A stretch of DNA of 64,000 bases from Myxococcales bacterium (GTDB lineage: Bacteria > Myxococcota_A > Polyangia > Fen-1088), in the NCBI GenBank assembly GCA_022184915.1, contig JAGTJU010000002.1:496001-560000 (forward strand). Direction: 5' to 3'. Under the pieces are notes generated by a model. It was not told where the DNA came from. It did not search any database and worked only from the letters and a program-made list of their open reading frames with translations. Below are positions 51,454 through 61,200 of the stretch, one piece after another (the first letter of the stretch is position 1; each line of letters begins with the position of its first letter). The position numbers were made by a program, and so were the translations under genes.

Positions 51454-52164
51454 ATGCGACCCGACGGACGTCGACCCGAAGAGCTGCGCGAGGTGCGCAT
51501 CACCCCTGACGTGAACCGCTACGCCGAGGGCTCGGCCCTCATCGAGTTCGGCCACACAAAGGTGCATTGCACCGCCAGTGTCGACAACCGCGTTCCGCCT
51601 TTTCTCGAGGGCAAGGGTGTGGGGTGGGTGACGGCCGAGTACGCGATGCTGCCACGTGCGACGCATGCGCGATCGGGGCGAAACCCCGGAGGGCGTGGCA
51701 CGGAGATCCAGCGCCTGGTAGGCCGGGCGCTCCGGGCGGCCGTGGACACGCGCGCCTTGGGGCCGCGCCAGATCACGGTCGATTGCGACGTGATTCAGGC
51801 CGACGGCGGGACACGCACCGCCGCGATCACAGGAGGCTGGGTTGCCCTGGCGCTGGCGGTGCGGCGTTTGCGGGCCCAGGCCGGGTTGGCCAAGGATCCG
51901 ATCGTGCGTGGGATCTGCGCCATCTCGACGGGTATCGTTGCCGGCGAGGCCCGCCTGGATCTTGCTTACGAAGAAGACGCAAAAGCCGACACGGATTTCA
52001 ACTTCGTGATGACCAGCGACGGCCGCTTCGTCGAGCTGCAGGGCACGGCCGAGGCGGAGCCGTTTTCGCAAGAAGAGTTCGAGCAACTGAGCGTTTTGGC
52101 CCGCGCGGGTGGCAAGACCTTGTTTTACCTGCAACAGCAGGCGCTTCTGTCTGCGCGACCCTGA
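51454..52164 (+). CDS. rph: Ribonuclease PH
   Basis: This 236-residue phosphorolytic 3'-exoribonuclease trims tRNA 3' ends. Family motifs are [72 protein letters not shown] and the C-terminal [16 protein letters not shown]. The length is as usual for bacterial RNase PH. The ATG at 51454 starts the conserved domain directly. It is followed 8 bp later by the inosine-triphosphatase gene, a common rph-rdgB arrangement, and then by a tRNA gene that its product could process. Confidence 0.96.
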   Translation: MRPDGRRPEELREVRITPDVNRYAEGSALIEFGHTKVHCTASVDNRVPPFLEGKGVGWVTAEYAMLPRATHARSGRNPGGRGTEIQRLVGRALRAAVDTRALGPRQITVDCDVIQADGGTRTAAITGGWVALALAVRRLRAQAGLAKDPIVRGICAISTGIVAGEARLDLAYEEDAKADTDFNFVMTSDGRFVELQGTAEAEPFSQEEFEQLSVLARAGGKTLFYLQQQALLSARP

Positions 52165-52172
52165 GGTGTGCC

Positions 52173-52775
52173 ATGAAGATCGTGGTCGCTAGCCGCAACG
52201 GGCACAAAGTGAAGGAGATCGCCGCGCTCTGGGCCGATCTCGGCGTGGAGCTCGTGTCCATCGACGTGGTGGCGCCTGGCACCCCGCTGGTGGAAGACGA
52301 GGACACCTTCGAGGACAACGCGCGCGTCAAGGCCGAGCAAGCCGCGCGCGCTACGGGCCTTCCGGCGATCGCCGACGATTCGGGGCTCGAGGTCGACGCG
52401 CTCGACGGCGCGCCAGGCGTGCGCTCTGCCCGCTACGCGGGCGAGCCGTGTGACGACGGCCGCAACAATCAGAAGCTGCTCGCCGCGCTCGCGGGCGTGG
52501 CCGCGCCGCGCCCGGCGCGTTACCGCTGTTGCGCCGCTTTCGTGGATGGCGCGCGGGGGCTTTGCCTGGTCCGGGCGGGGGCCTGCGAGGGGGAGATCCT
52601 CACGGCGCCTCGAGGTGAGGGTGGCTTCGGCTACGATCCTCTTTTTTGGCTGCCTGCTTTGGGCAAGACCATGGCGGACATCGATCTCGAGATGAAAAAC
52701 CAGCTGTCGCACCGGGCGTCGGCCTTCCAGGCGCTGGGCGCGGCGCTGCACGCGCAGGGGCTCGTCAGTCGTTGA
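52173..52775 (+). CDS. rdgB: XTP/dITP diphosphatase (RdgB/HAM1)
   Basis: This 200-residue house-cleaning pyrophosphatase hydrolyses non-canonical purine nucleoside triphosphates (dITP, XTP) to monophosphates. Motifs are VVASRNGHKVKEI, DTFEDNARVKA, IADDSGLEVDALDGAPGVRS, GEGGFGYDPLFWLP and the substrate-site SHRASAFQAL. All are in place and the length is standard. It follows rph by 8 bp in the same operon. The ATG at 52173 follows a weak GAGGTGTGCC ribosome-binding site. Confidence 0.96.
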   Translation: MKIVVASRNGHKVKEIAALWADLGVELVSIDVVAPGTPLVEDEDTFEDNARVKAEQAARATGLPAIADDSGLEVDALDGAPGVRSARYAGEPCDDGRNNQKLLAALAGVAAPRPARYRCCAAFVDGARGLCLVRAGACEGEILTAPRGEGGFGYDPLFWLPALGKTMADIDLEMKNQLSHRASAFQALGAALHAQGLVSR

Positions 52776-52838
52776 GGGCTGGCGGCGGCTCGCGGGGTGT
52801 AGTATCAACCGTGTCCCCGGTCGTCACGGCTGGGGGAT

Positions 52839-52912
52839 CGGGGTGTAGCGCAGTCTGGTAGCGCGCCTGCTTTGGGAGCAGGATGCCGGCGGTTCGAATC
52901 CGTCCACCCCGA
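52839..52912 (+). tRNA. tRNA-Pro (TGG anticodon)
   Basis: Cloverleaf of 74 bases. The acceptor stem is CGGGGTG / CACCCCG, the D arm GCGCAGTCTGGTAGCGC, the anticodon stem CCTGC / GCAGG with loop TTTGGGA (anticodon TGG at 52873-52875), the T arm has loop TTCGAAT, and the discriminator is A. No encoded CCA is present; the following bases are CCCA. It lies 63 bp after rdgB. Confidence 0.95.
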
Positions 52913-52973
52913 CCCACGGGTCCTTCCGTACGCAGATTTCGATACCTGCGCGGGCTCCTTTCCTTGGAGGAAG

Positions 52974-53480
52974 CTAGCGCTCGATGCGCAGCAGCTCCAC
53001 CTCGAACACCAAGACCGCGTTCGGGGGGATGTCGGGAGGGCTTCCTCGGGTTCCGTAGGCGGTTGCTGCAGGGCACACGAGGCGGGCTTTTTCCCCCACC
53101 TTCATGACCGCAACCCCTTGAGTCCAGCACGGAATGACATCGCTGAGCGCGAAGGTGGCGGGCTCGTCGCGGTTGTAACTACTGTCGAACTCCGTTCCGT
53201 CGGTCAGCGTTCCTCGGTAGTGGACACGGACCGTGTCCGTCGTGCGTGGAGAGCGCCCGTGCTTGACCTTGCTGAGACTCTTGAAGACGACGCCCGAGAG
53301 TAGCTTGCGGGCACCCTCTTCCTTGGCAGCGCGGTTCAGGAAGTCCTCACCGGAGCGGTCCGATCCGTCGCGCGGAGCGGACGTCCCTTCGGCCGTCGCG
53401 AAAACCGGCGACCCACCGAGCGCCAGCGCGAGGGCCGCCGCCGTGGTCAGCTTGGGGGAGTGCCTCGAGTTCCTGTGCAT
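52974..53480 (-). CDS. Exported FKBP-type peptidyl-prolyl cis-trans isomerase
   Basis: The 168-residue protein begins with a signal peptide (LTTAAALALALGGSPVFATA), then a short helical dimerisation-type segment (EDFLNRAAKEEGARKL), and an FKBP domain with VHYRGTLTDGTEFDSSY, VIPCWTQGV, AYGTRGSPPDIPPNAVL and a final VFEVELLRIER. It accelerates proline isomerisation of periplasmic proteins, as FkpA/Mip-type enzymes do. The usual Gly-Trp is Cys-Trp (IPCW), a mild substitution. The ATG at 53480 (MHRNSRHSPK) directly precedes the signal peptide. It converges with the tRNA gene. Confidence 0.94.
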   Translation of the reverse strand: MHRNSRHSPKLTTAAALALALGGSPVFATAEGTSAPRDGSDRSGEDFLNRAAKEEGARKLLSGVVFKSLSKVKHGRSPRTTDTVRVHYRGTLTDGTEFDSSYNRDEPATFALSDVIPCWTQGVAVMKVGEKARLVCPAATAYGTRGSPPDIPPNAVLVFEVELLRIER

Positions 53481-53877
53481 GAGGGGAGGATAGTTCGTCA
53501 GAGCCCATGAATCCAACTGTGGCGGCGGGCGCTCGATCGACTCGTCAATTGTCTGACAGTGAGATTGCTGACGAACGACTCATATAGAGCACTTCGAAAG
53601 CGTGTGTTCATCTCGTCGTGATGAACCCTTGAAAGGCAACGAGCCTGTGTCTTCAACCTAGGCTTTTTGTCTGCAAGTAAACGTAGGAACGCTTGTTCGT
53701 GTCCTTTGTGATGCCAGGTGAGCTCGCGTGAGAGAATTGCGCGACAAATTGCGAGTTCGGGTTGCGCCTTGGTTCATGAAGGTCCACGGTCTTGGCCACT
53801 GAAGTTCGACGTCGCGGTGTCTTCCGCACGAACCAAGTCAATCATCATCGAGGCAAAGCTTGTTCAAATCGCCTTCA
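53481..53877. other. Intergenic region of lower GC, no convincing gene
   Basis: About 400 bp between the FKBP gene and the next lipoprotein gene are AT-richer than the surroundings. Short frames on both strands (for example 53653-53841 minus) lack ribosome-binding sites and recognisable composition. The region may hold the divergent promoters. No repeat of the tRNA 3' end, no integrase and no terminal inverted repeat is visible, so there is no support for an integration remnant. Confidence 0.6.
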
Positions 53878-55230
53878 ATGTTTTTCCCCGTGGCTGGCTC
53901 GCGAGGGGCCGTGCCCCGTGCAAGCGCACCGCTCGTGCGCGGGGTCTTGGTCTTCGTCATGCTCGTGGCGCCCTTGGGGTGCGAAGGGGAGATCGTCACC
54001 ACGACTGACGATGCACCTGCAGGCGAGCCCGGCGCGGCGGTCGACGAAGCCGGTGGCGCCGCAGGGACGGGCGGTCAGGGCGGAAAGCCTTGGGGAGGAG
54101 CAGGTGGTGGTGGGGGGCGGGGAGGTTCGGGCGGCGTTGGGGCAGCCGGGCAGGCCGGGGCAGGTGGCCGCCCCGCAACCACGCCCGCGAGCGGGGGCGC
54201 GGCAGGCAGCGTGCAGGAGCCTGACAACGCCGGCGGTGGTGCGGGAACGAGCGCGCCCGACCTCGACGACCAGGACGAGGCGGCGCGGGTGGTGCCTGTG
54301 TTCGTCGCGATTGGTGCAGGGCGCCGGATCGCCGTGTCGTGTGACGACGGCCGAAGCTGGTTCGACGCCCAAGAGGGCGGCGCCGGGGATGAGCACCACA
54401 GCGATGGCGTGCCTCAAGGGCTCGCCGCCGGGAACAACCGCTTCGTGGCCGCGTTCGGCTGGGGCGCCAAGGGGCGCGTCCTGACGAGTGCGGATGCGGT
54501 CGCGTGGAAGGAGGTGGCCACCAACACCGAGGGATACGCGGGAGCGGGCTTCGATGGCACGGCCTTCCTGACGGTCGACTCACGTCGGCCGATGCGCTCG
54601 GCGGACGGGGTGACGTGGGAGTCTGTTGCGATGCCTCCCTGGACAGTGCATGTGCGGCGCATCGTCGGGCTGCCTGCCCCCGCGGGGCGCGGCGATGTGT
54701 TCATCGTGGGTTACGCGGGCGCGGGAGGAAGCGCCGAAGAGCGCCAACTCGCACGCTCCGACAATGGGGGGGCGTCGTGGGCCGTCACCAACCTTCCCGA
54801 CTGTGTTTTTGCGCAGCAGCGGGAAGGTGGGCTCGCGTGCAACGGAAGCACCTGCGTGGCGGTAGGCCGCGACGGTAAAACCTGCCGATCCGTCGATCGT
54901 GGCCGCAGCTGGCGTTCCTCAGGCGCCACTGGCTCCGATGCGCGGTCGCTCCTCTGGACGGGAAACGCGTTCGTGGTCTACGAAGGCGATCGTATGCATG
55001 AGAGCGCTGATGGCCTCACGTGGGCTGAAAAGCGCTTGGAAGGGGGCGAAGGCAAAGTGGACCGCGTGGTGCGCGCCCCCGACGGAACCTTCGTCGCCGT
55101 GGCGGCGGACGGGACGCGCTTTTTCAGGAGCACCGACGGGCGAGCGTGGATCAGGGCGAACGGTCCCGAGGGCCGCTGGCTGCGCCACCTCAGCTTCGGG
55201 CTCGTGCGCCCCTCGACCCGCTGTCCGTGA
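53878..55230 (+). CDS. Lipoprotein with Gly-rich stalk and BNR/propeller-like repeats
   Basis: This exported protein of about 450 residues has a signal peptide with lipobox VLVFVMLVAPLGC and a Gly/Ala-rich stalk (about 95 residues, GGAGGGGGRGGSGG type). A repeat region follows with Asp-box-like motifs (SCDDGRSWFDAQ, SADAVAWKEVA, SADGVTWESVA, SDNGGASWAVTN, SVDRGRSWRSSG, SADGLTWAEKR, STDGRAWIRA), about seven units, as in BNR/sialidase-type propellers. No catalytic set is evident, so a binding role is more likely. The ATG at 53878 is used; a TTG at 53860 is possible. Confidence 0.87.
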   Translation: MFFPVAGSRGAVPRASAPLVRGVLVFVMLVAPLGCEGEIVTTTDDAPAGEPGAAVDEAGGAAGTGGQGGKPWGGAGGGGGRGGSGGVGAAGQAGAGGRPATTPASGGAAGSVQEPDNAGGGAGTSAPDLDDQDEAARVVPVFVAIGAGRRIAVSCDDGRSWFDAQEGGAGDEHHSDGVPQGLAAGNNRFVAAFGWGAKGRVLTSADAVAWKEVATNTEGYAGAGFDGTAFLTVDSRRPMRSADGVTWESVAMPPWTVHVRRIVGLPAPAGRGDVFIVGYAGAGGSAEERQLARSDNGGASWAVTNLPDCVFAQQREGGLACNGSTCVAVGRDGKTCRSVDRGRSWRSSGATGSDARSLLWTGNAFVVYEGDRMHESADGLTWAEKRLEGGEGKVDRVVRAPDGTFVAVAADGTRFFRSTDGRAWIRANGPEGRWLRHLSFGLVRPSTRCP

Positions 55231-55326
55231 AAAAGGGAGGCTTCAATCAGCACCCGGCTTCGGCTATAGTAGACGCCGCAACGGGGCGTCGCGTGCCCCG
55301 ACAACCCGAGACGGAGGAACGACGCC

Positions 55327-55770
55327 ATGGGACTGCTGGGACGATTGATGGGGGCTACACCCACGAAAAAGCCAACCGACGACCTGCTCTTGCTTCACAG
55401 CATGATGCTGATGGCCGGCGTCGATGGTGTCGTCGAAGGGTCAGAGGGCGCGACGTTGACGGCCTTCGTCAACACCCTGCCCGAGTTCCGGAAGCTGGAC
55501 GAGAACGGCTTCGACCGCTTGATGGGCGATGCCCAGAAACTGCGCGCGAAATTCACCTCGGCAAAGGAGGCCGTGGGGGCTCTGCGGGAGATCTCCAGCG
55601 AGGCGGTGCGGAAAAAGGCCTTCGTGCTGGCGGCGGACATCGCCATGTCGAGCGGTGACATCGACGAGGCCGAAGAGGAGCTTTTGGAGGCCATGCAACG
55701 AATCCTGGGGATCGACGACGCGTTGGCGCAAAAGTCGCTCGAAGTGCTCGCCATCAAGTACCAAACCTGA
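55327..55770 (+). CDS. Stand-alone TerB-like protein
   Basis: This soluble all-helical protein of 147 residues resembles TerB-domain proteins of the tellurite-resistance/stress group, with LLLLHSMMLMAGVDGVVEGSE, KKAFVLAADIAMSSGDIDEAE and RILGIDDALAQKSLEVL carrying the acidic residues expected of the helical metal-binding bundle. No signal peptide or membrane segment is present. It is translationally coupled to the M48-TerB gene by a TGATG overlap, and the ribosome-binding site GGAGGAACGACGCC precedes the ATG. Confidence 0.85.
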   Translation: MGLLGRLMGATPTKKPTDDLLLLHSMMLMAGVDGVVEGSEGATLTAFVNTLPEFRKLDENGFDRLMGDAQKLRAKFTSAKEAVGALREISSEAVRKKAFVLAADIAMSSGDIDEAEEELLEAMQRILGIDDALAQKSLEVLAIKYQT

Positions 55771-57011
55771 TGGGTTTCGAGGTCACCGAGATCCGCGCCC
55801 GGCGCGACCGCGAGCTCTTCGAGGCGCTGCGCCGCGATCGGGGCGTGGAGAAAGCGCTGGCTCGCTACGAGGAGAAGGCGAGCGGGTACGGGTTTCGTCA
55901 CAGGCGGGCCTTGCTCGCCGAGTCGATTCGTTTGTCGCGCCACATGGCGCCCCAGGTGAGTGCGGCCCTGGCCGATTGTCGGGACGCGCTGGGCTTTCGC
56001 GAACCGGTCGAGGTGTTTTTGCGCCCAGAGCCCGTCTACGGCGCGTTCTGCGCGCGCGGGCGCTCGGGTCCCCTGGTCGTGGGGCTCACGGCGCGCCTGC
56101 TCGACGAGTTTAGCCCCGAGGAGCTTCGCTTCGTGATGGGGCATGAGCTTGGGCATGCGCTGTTTCGCCATCACGACCTTCCGATGCCCATCACGGCAAC
56201 CATCGAAGACATCGGAGGGACGTTGGTCTCACGAGCGGCGCAGTTGAAACTTTACGTGTGGTGCCGCGCGGCCGAGGTCTCGGCCGATCGCGCGGGGCTT
56301 TTGTGCTGCAGGGATGCCGACGTGGCAGCCACTGCCTTCTTCAAGCTGGCGAGCGGGCTGGCACGGCCCTCCCTTCAGGTGGATTTGCAGGCCTTCGCGA
56401 GCCAAATCGAAGCCATCGCTTCAGCCCCCTCCGCCACCATCCGCGAGCACGATGACGACACCCTGGACTGCTTTTCCACGCACCCCTACACCCCGGTGCG
56501 CGTACGGGCGCTGTTGGCCTTCGCGCGTTCGGCCGTGCTGGCCCGGGCTTTGGGGCGCACGGGGGGCGATATGGAGATGGAGGAGGTCGAGCGTGTGGTC
56601 GAAGCCGATCTGGCGCTCATGGAGCCGTCTTACCTGGAAGAAACCACGCCCGAATCCGAACGGCTGCGGCGTGCGCTCTACCTCGGGGGCGTGGCCGTGG
56701 CCCAAGCCCACGAGGGGGCGTCACCCACGGAGCTGCACGCGCTGCGGGCGTTGCTGGGCGCGCGCGCGGTGGCCGCGTCTTCCGGAACTGACGCCCGCCC
56801 GGGCGAGCTCGAGATCGTGTTGGCCGAGGTCAGAGGTTTTCCCCTGGCCAAGCGGGCGCAGCTGGTTCAGCACCTGACCGTGATCGCGGGCGCGGATGGC
56901 CAGGTCGACGACGCGGAGTACGAAGTCATGGCGGGTGTGGCGAGCGCGCTTGACGTCCCTCAAGAGGTGATCGATCAGACCTTGCGGGCAGCGGCAGCGC
57001 CGATGGATTGA
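55770..57011 (+). CDS. M48 family metallopeptidase fused to a C-terminal TerB-like domain
   Basis: The protein has 413 residues. The zinc-peptidase region has the catalytic HELGH at residues 125-129 and the third ligand Glu in AAEVSADRAGLL near residue 169. The C-terminal 100 residues are a TerB-like helical bundle (GVAVAQAHEGASPTELHALR, AGADGQVDDAEYEVMAGVAS), related to the product of the gene just upstream. No transmembrane helix is visible, unlike HtpX. Cleavage of a cytoplasmic protein under stress, with the TerB bundle as regulatory or partner-binding part, is inferred. Confidence 0.9.
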   Translation: MGFEVTEIRARRDRELFEALRRDRGVEKALARYEEKASGYGFRHRRALLAESIRLSRHMAPQVSAALADCRDALGFREPVEVFLRPEPVYGAFCARGRSGPLVVGLTARLLDEFSPEELRFVMGHELGHALFRHHDLPMPITATIEDIGGTLVSRAAQLKLYVWCRAAEVSADRAGLLCCRDADVAATAFFKLASGLARPSLQVDLQAFASQIEAIASAPSATIREHDDDTLDCFSTHPYTPVRVRALLAFARSAVLARALGRTGGDMEMEEVERVVEADLALMEPSYLEETTPESERLRRALYLGGVAVAQAHEGASPTELHALRALLGARAVAASSGTDARPGELEIVLAEVRGFPLAKRAQLVQHLTVIAGADGQVDDAEYEVMAGVASALDVPQEVIDQTLRAAAAPMD

Positions 57012-57225
57012 AGGCCGCCGCCTGAGGGAGCCGGCCGCTGCCCCCGGGCAAGCGTCACGCCTGGGCGCGCGCGCCTCCTCGAAAATCTGAAGCGGCAAGC
57101 CCTGGCCTCTCAAAAACCCGAGGCCGCCGCCTGCGTTTCCAAGCGGAGCCCCGGCCCTGCGGCGGCCCTGACGTGACTGGCGCCCTCTTTGCAGACTAAA
57201 GTGGACTTTCGCAGGGGGAGTTCTC
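57012..57225. other. Intergenic, nothing identified
   Basis: 214 bp between the peptidase gene and the Kazal lipoprotein gene. A short purine tract (GCAGGGGGAG, about 57212-57221) upstream of the ATG at 57226 may serve as the ribosome-binding site. No promoter, terminator or small gene could be assigned. Confidence 0.5.
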
Positions 57226-58221
57226 ATGCACCAGACCGAGACGTTCGTTTTGCCTTTGTTCCGATCTTTGTGCCCGCCCGTTCGTGGCGGCGGCCTGCTC
57301 GCGCTCGCCGCCTTGGGCGTGTTCGGGGCGTTGGCCTCAGCGTGCACGCCGCCCGCCGATCCGGTGTGCGTGCTGCGGGGAAAGCTCTACCCGAATGGTG
57401 GCGCCCCCTTCGCTGCCGAGGACGGCTGCAACACCTGTGAGTGCGTGGGCGGAAGCCTGGTTTGTACGCGGAAGGCCTGTAGCACTGATGCGTGCTCCTT
57501 GAACGGGGTGCACTACCCGAACGGCAGCCGCGGGATCCCGGCGCCCGACGGCTGCAACGCGTGTTCGTGCACCTCAGGGGCGCTCGCGTGTACGGAGAAG
57601 GCCTGCTTGCCCCCCACGGGCTGTCTCGTCGATGGCGTGGTTTACGGCGCAGGTCAGACGGTCCCCACGAAGGAAGTTTGTCAGGCCTGCCGTTGCGAGG
57701 ACGGCGTGGTCACCTGCTTGGCAACGCCCTGTGCGCCGCCCCGTACGTGCGGCGGGATCGCGGGGCTTTCCTGCGAGGACAACGAGTACTGTGATTATCA
57801 TCAAGGCGAGGTGGGGGCGTGCCGCCTACCTGACGCCGGTGGAACGTGCCGCGTTCGTCCCGAGCGCTGCCCCCAGGTGTACGCGCCCGTGTGTGGCTGC
57901 GATGGCAAGACGTATGGCAACGCCTGCGAGGCCCACGCCCGTGGCGCGGCTGTTGCCGCCGAAGGCGCGTGCCAGGCAGAGCCGAAGGGCTGCGGTGCAC
58001 GCCTCGGCAACACGTGCAGCCCCAGCGAGTATTGTGCGTACGAAGAGGAGGGCATCTGCGGCTTTGCCGATGCCACTGCGGTTTGTAAACCGCGTCCATC
58101 GGGCTGCCCTGATGTGTGGGACCCCGTGTGTGGCTGCGACGGCCAGACCTATGGCAACGCCTGCGATGCCGCAGCCGCGGGCACGGGGTACCTGGCGCGT
58201 GGCGCCTGCAAGGGGCCGTAG
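57226..58221 (+). CDS. Lipoprotein with VWC/pacifastin-like and Kazal-type modules
   Basis: This 331-residue exported protein has a signal peptide and lipobox (LGVFGALASAC). Three VWC/pacifastin-like Cys modules follow at about residues 45-180 (EDGCNTCECVGGSLVCTRKA, PDGCNACSCTSGALACTEKA, KEVCQACRCEDGVVTCLA), then two Kazal-type modules (CPQVYAPVCGCDGKTYGNAC and CPDVWDPVCGCDGQTYGNAC). The latter match the P-x-C-G-x-D-G-x-T-Y-x-N-x-C pattern of serine protease inhibitors. Kazal and pacifastin folds inhibit serine proteases, so defence against extracellular proteases, including its own lytic enzymes during predation, is plausible. Confidence 0.92.
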   Translation: MHQTETFVLPLFRSLCPPVRGGGLLALAALGVFGALASACTPPADPVCVLRGKLYPNGGAPFAAEDGCNTCECVGGSLVCTRKACSTDACSLNGVHYPNGSRGIPAPDGCNACSCTSGALACTEKACLPPTGCLVDGVVYGAGQTVPTKEVCQACRCEDGVVTCLATPCAPPRTCGGIAGLSCEDNEYCDYHQGEVGACRLPDAGGTCRVRPERCPQVYAPVCGCDGKTYGNACEAHARGAAVAAEGACQAEPKGCGARLGNTCSPSEYCAYEEEGICGFADATAVCKPRPSGCPDVWDPVCGCDGQTYGNACDAAAAGTGYLARGACKGP

Positions 58222-58232
58222 ACCTTTGCCCC

Positions 58233-61200
58233 TCAGTCCCGCTTGAACTTGAACTCGGCCGCGTGACTCAACTTGCGGTTTTCGGGGTTGAGGCGCGGCG
58301 AGACCAGGAAGAGGCGGGGTGCGAGCTCGGGCGCTTGCTTGGTCATGGTTTGCTTGACGGCAAGCGCCCTGCGGGTGGCGAGCCGCTCCAGCTCTCCGTC
58401 GTCGATGCGGATGTGGTCGGCGATCGCCTTCTCCATGACGTCGACGGGCGCCTCTTTCACCCCTCCCCAGAAGGTCTTTGGTTTGGTGAAGGGCTCCTTG
58501 ACGTAGACGCGGCGAACGAGCTCCGTGTGTTCGGGGCCGGCCAGCACGACCTCATCCGCCGTCTTCGGGGCCTCGCCCTGTTTTTCGAGGTCCTCGAACT
58601 TCGCTTGCTTCAACTTCAGCTCGACCAGGCGCTGCCGCAAGGCGGAACGGTCTTTGGCGGCGTCCGCGTGGCCTTCGAGCTCGAGTGAAACGCCGGGCCT
58701 GTCTTGCAAGGCCTTCGAGAGCATCGACAGCTTTTGGATCGCCTTGGCCGTCAAGACATCCGCGCCGGGGTCGAAGACCACGAACGAAGATTCGTCGTCT
58801 CCCTCGAACGCCGAGGCGATGAGCGAAAACGGGGAAACCGCCGCTTTGACGATCAGGTTGCCGAGAACCTTGAAGATCGCCGCGCCTATCTTGAAGTTGG
58901 GGTCGTCGAGGGACCCCGAGATGGGAACGCTGAGATCGATGACGCCGTGGCGATCCTTCAGCAGCGCCACGGCGAAGCGCACCGGCAGGTTGGTGGCATC
59001 AGGACTTTCGACCTTCTCCCCGAACGAGAGCTGGTCGACGATCAAGTTGTTTTGGGCCTCGAGCTGCTTGTCCGCAAGAGTGTAGGCCAGCTTCAGCCCG
59101 AGCTTTCCCTTTGCGATCGTATAGCCGACGTACTTTCCCGAAAACGGGCTGGCAGGAGGCAGCTCGACTTCCTTGACCTCAACCTGCAGGTCGAGCGAAG
59201 GCGCTTTGGCGAGAGGCGTGGCGACGCCGCGCACCTCGAGCGTTCCCGACTTGTCGATGACGCCGAAGAGGGTAAGGCGGGTGCGTGCTTCGGGGCTGGT
59301 CGACAGGTTCTCGAGCGTGGCGTTCAGGTTGGTGAGCTCGGTGGCGTAGGCGGGGCGGACGCTGCTGTCCGTGTACCTAATCTTTGCGTTGGTGAGGGCG
59401 AAGCGCGCTACGGAGAGGGGCATCGGCGCTGCGGACGCTTCGGGGCTGGGTTTGGTGGGTGCCGCCGGGGCCGGGGTTGTCGGCGCGTCGGGCTTGGCCT
59501 CGGCGGGGGTCAAGGCGGTGACGTTCAAGGTGCCCTCGGGCGAAAGCTCCACGTTGGCGGAAAGCCCGGAGAGCACCCCTTCGGCCATGGTCAGCCGGAG
59601 GGGAGGCTGTGCGCTTTCGTCGAAGGAGGCGTCGATGCGGCGCAGGTCGAGTCCGAAAAAGCTGAGAAGCTCGCGTGTACCGCTCGGGTCGACCGTGGCA
59701 ACCTCGGCAATGTTCACGTCGCCCGTGAAGCGAAGTTTGGGCCCCGTCTCGGGCACTTGCAGCTGAACCCTGCCCTTGACGCCCAGGGCGCCTTCGGTGA
59801 GCTTCAGGTTCACCGCCTGGGCGGCGTAGGGGAAAAACGGCACCAAGGCCAGATCGCTCAGGGTCAGCCTGGCATCGAGCGCGAGGGGCTGAATCGCGGC
59901 GTCGCCGGACACCTGGAGCCGGCCTCGCTTGTTCAAGGCCAACTGGACCTCGAAGCGGCCCTTGCGGTTGGCTTCGGTCGAAAAGCCGCGGGCCGAGGCC
60001 TCACGCAGGTCGAGCACCAGCCGCGCGGCAGGGCGCGTGGTTTTGTCGACGAGGCGCACGTTCCAGTCCGACACGAGCGCTTCACCAAGCGCAAGCGACC
60101 AGGCGGGCTCGGCGGGTGGTGCGGGCTCTGTCGCGGGGGCAGGCGGGCCTGCACCGGCTGTGCTTCCCGCGCCCTGTGGTGGTGCCTTGATGAGCGCGAG
60201 CAGGCTCGAGGTTCCGTCCGCGGCCCGCTCGGCATCGAGGCGGAGGGATTTCGAGGCCAGCTTTCCCACCGACAAGCTGCGGGCTTTCGGGTCGAGTTTG
60301 ACCTGCTCGATGGCCAGCGTCTCGAGCTCGAAGAAGTTTGCCTTGGCGCCGTCCGCCTGCAGCGCCACGTCTGAGAGCGTGAAGAAGGCTCCCTCGAGCC
60401 CGAGCGCCGGCGCGCCGCCTTGGTTCATGAGCTGGTAGGTGGCGCCCGCTCGCACTGCGCCCCGGCGCACTGTGAGCGCTGCGAGAGGGGTCACGTAGGG
60501 CGCGAAGGCTGCAAGGCGAAGCGCTTCGAGCGTGACACGGCCCTCGAGCGCCAAAGGCTCGAGCTGAATCGAGGTGCTGCTCGCCAAAGAGACGCCCACG
60601 CTCGATGCCAGCTGGGCTTCGAGACGGCCCCGCTCTCCCGGGATCGTGGACAGATTGTGCACGGTCAGGGTGGGCGCGAGGTCGACCTCGAAGGCAGGTG
60701 TGACCGTGCGATCGCGAAAGTGAATCTTGGCATCGGCGAGCGCCCCGCGTGCGACGGTGATGCGAGCAAGCGCGGCTGTGGGCGTTCGGGAGGGCGCTCG
60801 TGGCGGCGCGGCGGGGGGCTTCAGCGTCTCCAGGTTGAGGCGTCCGTCAACGCCCCGTTCGACCTCGAGCCCTAGACCTGTGATGTTGACTTGGTCGACC
60901 ACGACGTCGAGCGCCCCCACGTCCGCCTTGCCCACGACCACTTCCAGCTGGGAGAGATCGAGCAGGGGCGCGCCCCGCTGGTCGCGGACCGCGATACGCT
61001 CGAGGGCCACGCGGCCCTTGACTACGAACGTGGGCGTCTTCGTGCGTGCGAAGGCCGCGTGAAGATCGAGATCGAGAAACGCCGAAGCGACCACGGCAGG
61101 TAGGGGCAGGGGCACATAGGCGAGGTACTGGGTGAGGTCGAGATCGTCGATGCGCAGGTCCACGTTACTCTCCTGGGTTTCCTTGAAGGGCTTCGTTTGA

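Noticed and set aside
53481-53877. Integration remnant next to tRNA-Pro
   Set aside because: No copy of the tRNA 3' end, no integrase and no inverted repeats; the FKBP gene separates it from the tRNA.
58704-60374. Plus-strand open frame opposite the DUF748 protein
   Set aside because: Arg/Gly-biased translation typical of high-GC antisense; the minus-strand gene has anchor, repeats and OmpA-like motif.
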